Part shown: piece by piece, positions 54,766 through 64,000 of the stretch
How positions within the stretch are numbered: position 1 is the first letter of the stretch
Layout: each line of letters begins with the position of its first letter
Source: Chamaelirium japonicum
Taxonomy: Eukaryota; Streptophyta; Magnoliopsida; Liliales; Melanthiaceae
NCBI GenBank assembly: GCA_947650365.1
Contig: CANTAL010000020.1
Coordinates: forward strand, 186,001-250,000
Length of the DNA: 64,000 nt
Direction: 5' to 3'
The notes under the pieces: model-generated
Databases searched by the model: none
Seen by the model: only the letters and a program-made list of their open reading frames with translations
What the model was told of the DNA's origin: nothing
Translations under genes and position numbers: made by a program

Positions 54766-54918
54766 AATGGATCATACAAATGAGTAAGAATGGATCGTAC
54801 GAATGAAATAGAATGGATTGTGCGAATGAATTAGAATGGACCGTACGAATGAATTAGAAAGGATACATTCGTGCGAATAAATTAGAATGGATCATACGAA
54901 TGAGTAAGAATGGATCGT
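54766..54918 (+). repeat. Block 68 (F)
   Basis: Relative of block 16, 40.2 kb away, with the same entry and exit junctions. Confidence 0.92.
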
Positions 54919-57660
54919 CATTCTAATTCATTCGTATGATCCATTCTAATTCATTTGTATCCATTCTATTTCATACGCACGATCCATTCTAATTCATTCG
55001 CGCAATCTATTCTAATTCATTCGTACGATCCATTCTAATTCATTCGTACGATCCATTCTAATTCTTTCATACAATCCATTCTAATTTATTCGCACGAATG
55101 TATCCATTCTAATTCATTCGTACGATCCATTCTAATTCATTCGTACAATCTATTCTAATTCATTCATACGATCCATTCTAATTCATTCGCACGAATGTAT
55201 CCATTCTAATTCATTCATACGATCCATTCTACTTCATTCATACTATCCGTTCTAATTCACTCATACGATCCATTCTAATTCATTCATACGATCCATTCTA
55301 ATTCATTTGCACGAATATATCCATTCTAATTTATTCGTACGATCCATTCTAATTCCTTCGTACGATCCATTCTAATTCCTTCGTACGATCCATTCTATTT
55401 CATTCATAAGATCCATTCTAATTCCTTCGTATGATCCATTCTAATTCCTTCGAATCCATTCTAATTCACTCATACGATCCATTCTAATTCATTCGTACGA
55501 TCCATTCTAATTCATTCATACAATCCATTCTAATTCATTCGCACGAATGTATCCATTCCAATCCATTCGTATGATCCATTCTAATTCATTCGTACGATCC
55601 ATTCTAATTCATTCGCATGAATGTAACCATTCTAATTCATTCATTTGATCCATTCTAATTCATTCGTACGATCCATTCTAATTCATTCGTACGATCTATT
55701 CTAATTCATTCGCACGAATGTATCCATTCTAGTTCATTCATACGATCCATTCTAATTCATTCGTACGATCCATTCTAATTCATTCGCACGATCCATTCTA
55801 ATTCATTCGTACGAACCATTCTAATTCATTCCTACGATCCATTCAAATTCATTCGTACGATCCCTTCTAATTCATTCGCACAAATGTATCCATTCTAATT
55901 CATTCGTACGATCCATTCTAATTCATTCGCACGATCCATTCTAATTCACTCTAATTCATTCGTACGATCCATTCTAATTCATTCGTACGATCCATTCTTA
56001 CTCATTCGTATGATCCATTCTAATTCATTCGTACGATCCATTCTGATTCATTCGCACGAATGTAACCATTCTAATTAATTCGTACGATCCATTCTAATTC
56101 ATTCGCACAAATGTATCCATTCTAATTAATTCGTACGATCCATTCTAATTCATTCGCACGATCCATTCTAATTCATTCGTACGATCTATTCTAATTCTTT
56201 CACACGATCCATTCTAATTCATTCGTACGATCCATTCTAATTCATTCGCACGATCCATTCTAATTCATTCATAGGATCCATTCTAATTCATTCATACGAT
56301 CTATTCTAATTCTTTCGCACGAATGTATCCATTCTAATTCATTCGCACGAATGTATCAATTCTAATTCATTCGTACGATCCATTCTATTTCATTCATACG
56401 ATCCATTCTAGTTCATTCGTACGATCCATTCTAATTCATTCGTACGATCCATTCTAATTCATTCATATGATCCATTCTAATTAATTCGTATGATCTATTC
56501 TAATTCATTCGTACGATCCATTCTAATTCATTCATACAATCCATTCTAATTCATTCGCACGAATGTATCCATTCTAATTAATTCGTACGATCCATTCTAA
56601 TTCATTCGTATGATCCATTCTTACTCATTCGCACGATCCAGTCTAATGGATTCGCACAATCCATTCTAATTCGTTCGCACGAATGTATCCATTCTAATTC
56701 ATTCGTACGATCCATTCTAATTTATTAATATGATCCATTCTAATTCATTCGTACGATCCATTCTAATTCATATGCACAAAGGTATCCATTCTAATCCATT
56801 CGTAGGATCCATTCTAATTCATTCGTACGATCCATTCTAATTCATTCGTAAGATCCATTCTAATTTATTCGTACGATCCATTCTAATTCATTCGCACGAA
56901 TGTATCCATTCTAGTTCATTCGTACGATCCATTCTAATTCATTCGTACGATCCATTCTAATTCATTCGTATGATCCATTCTCATTCATTCGTATGATCCA
57001 TTCTAATTAATTCGTACGATCCATTCTCATTCATTCGTACGATCCATTCTCATTCATTCGTACGGTCCATTCTAATTCATTCGTACGATCCATTCTAATT
57101 CACTCATACGATCCATTCTAATACATTCATACGATCCATTCTAATTCATTTGCACGAATATATCCATTCTAATTCATTCGTACGATCATTCTAATTCCTT
57201 CGTACGATCCATTCTAATTCATTCGTACGATCTATTCTAATTCATTCGTACGATCCATTCTAATTCTTTCGTACGATCCATTCTAATTTCTTTGTACGAT
57301 CCATTCTAATTCATTCGTACGATCCATTCTAATTCATTCGTAGGATCCATTCTAATTCATTCGTGCAATCTATTCTATTTCATTCGTACGATCCATTCTT
57401 ACTCATTCGTATGATCCATTCTAATTCATTCGGACGAATGTATCCATTCTAATTTATTGGTACGATCCATTCTAATTCATTCGTACGATCCATTCTAATT
57501 CATTCGTATGATCCATTCTAATTCATTCGTCCGATCCATTCTAATTCATTCGCACGAATGTATCCATTCTAATTCATTCGTACGGTCCATTCTAATTCAT
57601 TCGCACAATCCATTCTATTTCATTCGTACGATCCATTCTTACTCATTCGTATGATCCATT
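54919..57660 (-). repeat. Block 69 (R)
   Basis: 2.74 kb mosaic. Starts as block 17. Contains a run of CTCATTCATTC units (near 56970-57050), CAGTCTAATGG near 56640, phrase B near 56774. Exit CCATTATGG. Confidence 0.93.
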
Positions 57661-58490
57661 ATGGATACATTCGTGCAAATGAATTATAATGGATCATACG
57701 AATGAGTAAGAATGGATCGTACGAATTAAATAGAATGGATTGTGCGAATGAATTAGAATGGATCGTACGAATGAATTAGAATGGATCGTGTGAAAGAATT
57801 AGAATGGATTGTATGAATGAATTAGAATAGATCGTATGAATGAATTAGAATGGATCGTACGAATGAATTAGAATGGATCGTACGAATGAACTAGAATGGA
57901 TACATTCGTGCGAATGAATTAGAATGGATCGTACGAATGAATTAGAATGGGTCGTACGAATGAATTAGAATGGATCATACGAATGAGTAAGAATGGATCG
58001 TACGAATGAAATAGAATGGATTGTACGAATGAATTAGAATGGATCGTACGAATGAATTAGAATGGATCGTGTGAAAGAATTAGAATGGATTGTATGAATG
58101 AATTAGAATGGATCATATGAATGAATTAGAATGAATCGTGCGAATGAATTCGAATGGATCGTACGAATGAATTAGAATGGATCGTACGAATGAATTAGAA
58201 TGGATACATTCGTGCGAATGAATTAGAATGGATACATTCGTGCAAAAGAATTAGAATAGATCGTATGAATGAATTAGAATGAATCCTATGAATGAATTAG
58301 AATGGATCGTGCGAATGAATTAGAATGGATCGTACGAATGAATTAGAATGGATCGTGCTAATGAATTAGAATTGATCAAACAAATGAATTAGCATAGATC
58401 GTGCTAATGAATTAGAATGGAACGTATGAATGAATTAGAATGGATCGTGTGAAAGAATTAGAATGGATTGTATGAATGAATTAGAATGAA
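57661..58490 (+). repeat. Block 70 (F)
   Basis: Starts as blocks 38, 58 and 74. Phrase A at 57972-58096; TTGATCAAACAAATG and TTAGCATAG units near 58373. Exit GAATTC. Confidence 0.93.
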
Positions 58491-58822
58491 TTCGTACGAT
58501 CCATTCGAATTCATTCGCACGATCCATTCTAATTCATTCATACGATCCATTCTAATTCATTCATATAATCCATTCTAATTCTTTCACACAATCCATTCTA
58601 ATTCATTCGTACAATCTATTCTATTTCATTCGTACGATCCATTCTTACTCATTCGTATGATCCATTCTAATTCATTCGGACGAATGTATCCATTCTAATT
58701 CATTCGTACGATCCATTCTAATTCTTTAATATGATTCATTCTAATTCATTCGTACGATCCATTCTAATTCATATGCACAAAGGTATCCATTCTAATTCAT
58801 TCGTACGATCCATTCTAATTCA
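58491..58822 (-). repeat. Block 71 (R)
   Basis: Opens CATTCGAATTC as blocks 28-29 boundary types do; CACAAAGGTATCC near 58786. Exit TTCAGGATCG. Confidence 0.9.
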
Positions 58823-59991
58823 GGATCGTACGAATGAATTAGAATCGATACATTCGTGCGAATGAATTAGAATTGATCGTACGAATAAATTAGAATGGAT
58901 CGTGCAAATGAATTAGAATGGATCGTACGAATGAATTAGAATGGATCGTATGAATGAACTAGAATGGATACATTCGTGCGAATGAATTAGAATGGATCGT
59001 ACGAATGAATTAGAATGGATCGTACGAATGAATTAGAATGGATCTTACGAATGAATTAGATTGGATTGTGCGAATGAATTAGAATGGACCGTACGAATGA
59101 ATTAGAATGGATCGTATGAATGAATTAGAATGGATACATTCGTGCGAATGAATTAGAATGGATCGGACGAATGAATTAGAATGGATCGTACGAATGAATT
59201 AGAATGGATCAAATGAATGAATTAGAATGGTTATATTCATGAGAATGAATTAGAATGGATCGTACGAATGGATTAGAATGGATCGTACGAATGAATTAGA
59301 ATGGATCATACGAATGAGTAAGAATGAATCGTACGAATGAATTAGAATGGATACATTTGTGCGAATGAATTAGAATGGATCGTACGAATGAATTAGAATG
59401 GATACATTTGTGCGAATGAATTAGAATGGATCGTATGAATGAATTAGAATGGATCGTACGAATGAATTAGAATGGATCGTACGAATAAATTAGAATGGAT
59501 CGTACGAATGAATTAGACTGGATCGTACGAATGAATCTAAATGGATTGTATGAATGAATTACAATGGATCGTACGAATGAATTAGAATGGATCGTACGAA
59601 TGAATTAGAATAGCTCATACGAATGAATTAGAATGAATCGTATGAATGAATTAGAATGGTTACATTCGTGCGAATGAATTAGAGTAGATCGTATGAATGA
59701 ATTAGAATTGATCGTACGAATAAATTAGAATGGATCGTGGGAATGAATTAGAATGGATCGTACCAATGAATTAGAATGGATCCACCGAATGAGTTAGAAT
59801 GGATCATACGAATGAATTAGAATGGATTGTACGAATGAATTAGAATGGATTGTGTGAATGAATTAGAATGGATCGTATGAATGAATAAGAATGGATCGTA
59901 CGAATGAATTAGAATGGATCGTGCGAATGAATTAGCATGAATCGTACGAATGTATTAGAATGGATCGTACGAATGAATTAGAATGAATCGT
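58823..59991 (+). repeat. Block 72 (F)
   Basis: Start resembles block 76; the second half is phrase E without its 28-bp unit, then phrase C. Confidence 0.93.
59778..59991 (+). repeat. 214-bp phrase C, copy 5
   Basis: Same length and same terminal switch, but outside the two complete macro-repeats, 15.7 kb after copy 4. Confidence 0.93.
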
Positions 59992-60808
59992 ACGATCCAT
60001 TCTAATTCATTCGTACGATCCATGCTAATTCATTCGCACGAATGTATCCATTCTAGTTCATTCGTACGATCCATTCTAGTTCATTCGTACGATCCATTCT
60101 AATTCATTCGTACGATCCATTCTAATTCATTCGTATGATCCATTCTAATTAATTCGTATGATCCATTCTAATTCATTCATACGATCCATTCTAATTCATT
60201 CATACCATCTATTCTAATTCATTTACACGAATGTATCCATTCTAATTAATTCGTACAATCCATTCTAATTCATTTGTATGACCCATTCTTATTCATTCGC
60301 ACGATCCAGTCTAATGGATTCGCACGATCCATTCTAATTCATTCGCACGAATGTATCGATTCTAATTCATTCGTACGATCCATTCTAATTCATTAATATG
60401 ATCCATTCTAATTCATTCGCACGATCCATTCTAATTGATTCGTACGATCAATTCTAATTCATTCGTACGATCCATTCTAATTCATTCGCACGATCCATTC
60501 TAATTCATTCGTACAATCTATTCTATTTCATTCGTACGATCCATTCTTACTCATTCGTATGATCCATTCTAATTCATTCGGACGAATGTATCCATTCTAA
60601 TTTATTCGTACGATCCATATTAATTCATTCGTACGATGCATTCTAATTCATTCGTACGATCCATTATAATTCATTCGTCCGATCCATTCTAATTCATTCG
60701 CACGAATGTATCCATTCTAATTCATTCGTAAGGTCCATTCTAATTCATTCGCACAATCCATTCTATTTCATTCGTACGATCCATTCTTACTCATTCGTAT
60801 AATCCATT
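59992..60808 (-). repeat. Block 73 (R)
   Basis: CAGTCTAATGG near 60307 and reverse phrase A near 60500-60560. Exit AATCCATTATGG. Confidence 0.92.
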
Positions 60809-61156
60809 ATGGATACATTCGTGCGAATGAATTAGAAAGGATCATACGAATGAGTAAGAATGGATCGTACAAATGAAATAGAATGGACTGTGCGAATGAA
60901 TTAGAATGGATCGTACGAATGAATTAGAATGGATCGTGTGAAAGAATTAGAATGGATTGTATCAACGAATTAGAATAGATCGTATGAATGAATTAGAATG
61001 GATCGTACGAATGAATTAGAATGGATCGTAAGAATGAACTAGAATGGATACATTCGTGCGAATGAATTAGAATGGATCGTACGAATGAATTAGAATGGAT
61101 CGTACGAATGAATTAGAATGGATCTTACGAATGAATTAGAATGGATCGTACAAATG
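60809..61156 (+). repeat. Block 74 (F)
   Basis: Short relative of block 70, with GGACTGTGCG. Ends AAATGCACGATCC. Confidence 0.92.
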
Positions 61157-61748
61157 CACGATCCATGCTAATTCATTCGTTCGATCAATTCTAATTCATT
61201 AGCACCATCCATTCTAATTCATTCGTACGATCCATTCTAATTCATTCTCACGATCCATTCTAATTCATTCGTACGATCCATTCTAATTCTTTCACACGAT
61301 CCATTCTAATTCATTCGTACAATCCATTCTAATTCATTCGTAAGATCTATTCTAATTCATTCGTACGATCCATTCTAATTTCATTCGTACGATCCATTCT
61401 AATTCATTCGCTCGAATATATCCATTCTAATCCATTCGTACGATCCATTCTAATTCATTCGCATGAATGTCACCATTCTAATTCATTCATTTGATCCATT
61501 CTAATTCATTCGTACGATCCATTCTAATTCATTCGTCCGATCCATTCTAATTCATTCGCACGAATGTATCCATTCTAATCCATTCGTAAGATCCATTCTA
61601 ATTCATTCGTACGATCCATTCTAATTCATTCGTACGATCCATTCTAATTCATTAATATGATCCATTCTAATTCATTCGTACGATCTATTCTAATTCATAT
61701 GCACAAAGGTATCCATTCCAATTCATTCGTACGATTCATTCTAATTCA
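61157..61748 (-). repeat. Block 75 (R)
   Basis: Opens with phrase D, then a phrase B stretch with GTCACC, and CACAAAGGTATCC near 61702. Exit TTCAGGATCG. Confidence 0.92.
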
Positions 61749-62550
61749 GGATCGTACGAATGAATTAGAATGGATACATTCGTGCGAATGAATTAGAATT
61801 GATCGTACGAATGAATTAGAATGGATCGTGCGAATGAATTAGAATGGATCGTACGAATGAATTAGAATGGATCGTACGAATGAACTAGAATGTATACATT
61901 CGTGCGAATGAATTAGAATGGATCGTACGAATGAATTAGAATGGATCGTACGAATGAATTAGAATGGATCTTACGAATGAATTAGAATGGATCGTACGAA
62001 TGAATTAGAATGGATACATTCGTGCGAATGAATTAGAATGGATCAGACGAATGAATTAGAATGGATCGTACGAATGAATTAGAATGAATCAAATGAATGA
62101 ATTAGAATGGTTACATTCATGCGAATGAATTAGAATGGATCGTACGAATGGATTAGAATGGATCGTACGAATGGATTAGAATGGATACATTCGAGCGAAT
62201 GAATTAGAATGGATCGTACGAATGAAATTAGAATGGATCGTACGAATGAATTAGAATAGATCGTACGAATGAATTAGAATGGATCGTACGAATGAATTAG
62301 AATAGAACGTACGAATAAATTAGAATGGATACATTCGTCCGAATGACTTAGAATGGATCATACCAATGAGTAAGAATGGATCGTACGAATGAAATAGAAT
62401 AGATTGTACGAATGAATTAGAATGGATCCTACGAATGAATTAGAATGGATCGTGTGAAAGAATTAGAATGGATTGTATGAATGAATTAGAATGGATCGTA
62501 TGAATGAATTAGAATGGATCGTGCGAATGAATTCAAATGGATCGTACGAA
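61749..62550 (+). repeat. Block 76 (F)
   Basis: Contains GGTTACATTCATG at 62109 and phrase A at 62355-62479. Left partner of the terminal duplication. Confidence 0.94.
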
Positions 62551-62839
62551 TTCATTCTAATTCATTCATACAATCCATTCTAATTCTTTCACACGATCCA
62601 TTCTAATTCATTCGTACGTTCCATTCTAATTTATTAGCACGATCCATGCTAATTCATTCGTTCGATCAATTCTAATTCATTAGCACGATCCATTCTAATT
62701 CATTCGTACGATCCATTCTAATTCATTCGTACGATCCATTCTAATTCATTCGTACGATCCATTCTAATTCATTCGTACGATCCATTCTAATTAATTCGTA
62801 TGATCCATTCTAACTCATTCGTACGAATGTATCCATTCT
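61921..62839. repeat. Left copy of terminal 1.14-kb tandem duplication
   Basis: Repeated at 63059-64000 with shift 1,138 (GGTTACATTCATG at 62109 and 63247; GCGAATGAATTC at 62523 and 63661), becoming 1,161 after one extra unit in the second copy's R part. It carries the F-to-R switch, the ATGACTTAGAATGG and CATACCAATGAG variants, and a private AATGAAATTAG insertion (near 62222 and 63360). Confidence 0.95.
62525..62557. repeat. Hairpin at F-to-R switch, inner mismatch
   Basis: Arms GAATGAATTC and GAATTCATTC (10 bases) with a 13-base loop, because the innermost G is A here (ATTCAAATGG). Confidence 0.9.
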
Positions 62840-62850
62840 AGTTCATTTGT
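62551..62850 (-). repeat. Block 77 (R)
   Basis: Phrase D near 62635; partner of block 79. Exit at GTAC. Confidence 0.94.
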
Positions 62851-63688
62851 ACGAATGAAATAGAATAGATTGTACGAATGAATTAGAATGGATTAGAATG
62901 AATTAGAATGGATCGTGTGAAAGAATTAGAATGGATCGTACAAATGAATTAGAATGGATTAGAATGGATCGTGCGAATGAATTAGAATGGATAGTACGAA
63001 TGCATTAGAATGGATTGTATGAATGAATTAGAATGGATCTTACGAATGAATTAGAATGGATCGTACGAATGAATTAGAATGGATCGTACGAATGAATTAG
63101 AATGGATCTTACGAATGAATTAGAATGGATCGTACGAATGAATTAGAATGGAAACATTCGTGCGAATGAATTAGAATGGATCGGACGAATGAATTAGAAT
63201 GGATCGTACGAATGAATTAGAATGGATCAAATGAATGAATTAGAATGGTTACATTCATGCGAATGAATTAGAATTGATCGTACGAATGGATTAGAATGGA
63301 TCGTACGAATGGATTAGAATGGATACATTCGAGCGAATGAATTAGAATGGATCGTACGAATGAAATTAGAATGGATCGTACGAATGAATTAGAATAGATC
63401 GTACGAATGAATTAGAATGGATCGTACGAATGAATTAGAATAGAACGTACGAATAAATTAGAATGGATACATTCGTCCGAATGACTTAGAATGGATCATA
63501 CCAATGAGTAAGAATGGATCGTACGAATGAAATAGAATAGATTGTACGAATGAATTAGAATGGATCCTACGAATGAATTAGAATGGATCGTGTGAAAGAA
63601 TTAGAATGGATTGTATGAATGAATTAGAATGGATCGTATGAATGAATTAGAATGGATCGTGCGAATGAATTCAAATGGATCGTACGAA
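62851..63688 (+). repeat. Block 78 (F)
   Basis: First 200 bp have cut units (GGATTAGAATGAATTAG near 62891); the rest repeats block 76, with phrase A at 63493-63617. Confidence 0.94.
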
Positions 63689-63695
63689 TTCATTC
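63663..63695. repeat. Hairpin at F-to-R switch, inner mismatch
   Basis: Copy of 62525-62557 from the 1,138-bp duplication, with the same inner G-to-A change. Confidence 0.9.
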
Positions 63696-64000
63696 TAATT
63701 CATTCATACAATCCATTCTAATTCTTTCACACGATCCATTCTAATTCATTCGTACGTTCCATTCTAATTTATTAGCACGATCCATGCTAATTCATTCGTT
63801 CGATCAATTCTAATTCATTAGCACGATCCATTCTAATTCATTCGTACGATCCATTCTAATTCATTCGTACGATCTATTCTAATTCATTCGTACGATCCAT
63901 TCTAATTCATTCGTACGATCCATTCTAATTCATTCGTACGATCCATTCTAATTAATTCGTATGATCCATTCTAATTCATTCGTACGAATGTATCCATTCT
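63689..64000 (-). repeat. Block 79 (R)
   Basis: Phrase D near 63774; one unit longer than block 77 up to the matching point. Runs off the window. Confidence 0.94.

Larger units (their letters stand above)
1..64000. repeat. 23-bp satellite array filling the window
   Basis: The monomer is GAATGAATTA plus GAATGGATCGTAC. Both halves begin GAATGRAT, so it looks like an old duplication of a 10-13 bp word. The junction between monomers creates TCGTACGA, an 8-bp palindrome containing two CpGs. Length variants are a 28-bp form with ACATT inserted after GAATGGAT, a 20-bp form lacking three bases of the core, and odd 6-bp slips such as GAATTAGAATTAG. Each F unit carries in-frame TGA and TAG triplets and each R unit carries TAA. 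Because 23 is not a multiple of 3, every frame is closed often. I saw no stretch over 100 bp that is not satellite. The array runs off both window ends. Confidence 0.98.
63059..64000. repeat. Right copy of terminal 1.14-kb tandem duplication
   Basis: Nearly identical to 61921-62839, so this is among the youngest events in the window. It is still matching where the window stops; a longer series of roughly 1.1-kb repeats may follow. Confidence 0.95.

Noticed and set aside
1-64000. CRISPR array
   Set aside because: The 23-bp repeats are contiguous, with no unique spacers, and reverse orientation repeatedly.
1-64000. Yeast-type long telomere repeat (23-25 bp)
   Set aside because: Unit length is similar, but there is no G-rich strand and orientation alternates, which a telomerase product would not do.
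1-64000. Human satellite II/III (CATTC-type)
   Set aside because: CATTC words are shared, but the regular CGTACGATC core and TAATTC spacer, and the 23-bp period, are not those of the human families as I know them.
1-64000. CENP-B box
   Set aside because: R monomers match the first part of the box (TTCGNNNNANNC in TTCGTACGATCC) but continue CATTC instead of the required CGGG.
1-64000. Polyadenylation signals AATAAA
   Set aside because: They appear wherever GAATGAATTA mutates to GAATAAATTA. They are scattered by chance, with no transcription unit attached.
1-64000. Transposon ends or target-site duplications at block boundaries
   Set aside because: Both sides of each boundary are the same satellite. 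No transposase, terminal repeat of another sequence, or short direct duplication is visible.

Overview
The whole 64 kb is one satellite-DNA field, and I find no gene of any kind in it. Nearly every base belongs to a degenerate 23-bp monomer: GAATGAATTA followed by GAATGGATCGTAC (about 35% GC), or its reverse complement. A 28-bp form, in which the second half reads GAATGGAT + ACATT + CGTGC, is interspersed throughout. There is no unique sequence, transposon, tRNA, rRNA, telomere repeat or credible reading frame. Megabase-type simple satellite like this points to a eukaryotic heterochromatic region (pericentromere, subtelomere, sex or B chromosome). The species cannot be named from the sequence. 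Frequent C-to-T and G-to-A changes at the two CpGs of the CGTACG core suggest a genome that methylates CpG.

The array is not uniform head-to-tail. It is divided into 79 blocks of alternating orientation (78 switches). About 27.5 kb is forward ('F', monomer as written above on the + strand) and 36.5 kb is reverse ('R'). Block sizes run from 18 bp to about 3.1 kb. Most switch points sit on short self-complementary words (GTAC, GATC, AATT within GAATTC, TGCA, TTCGAA). Several switches are perfect no-spacer palindromes of 42 to 60 bp. A separate 30-bp hairpin cassette occurs 12 times.

Above the blocks lies a larger order. Blocks 24 to 43 (19122 to 36500) recur as blocks 44 to 65 (36501 to 52793), with the orientation pattern preserved over about 19 consecutive blocks and a shift drifting between 16.9 and 18.3 kb. 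Shift changes are often 23 bp or a multiple. Part of an earlier copy is seen at 6305 to 6820, and the start of a further copy at 52794. Other duplications are 1-960 with 11018-12045 (shift 11,017 to 11,086) and 61921-62839 with 63059-64000 (shift 1,138 to 1,161).

Region by region: 0 to 14 kb has the longest F blocks and the 11-kb-spaced duplication. 14 to 19 kb is mixed, mostly R. 19 to 52.8 kb is two copies of the roughly 17-kb macro-repeat. 52.8 to 61 kb is a reshuffled mosaic of the same parts. 61 to 64 kb is a local tandem duplication still running at the window edge. With no genes to act together, the likely activity is structural: recombination, chromatin, and, if transcribed, hairpin or double-stranded RNA. 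Block boundaries were placed by eye and are good to about 10 bp. Block numbers below refer to this 79-block map.
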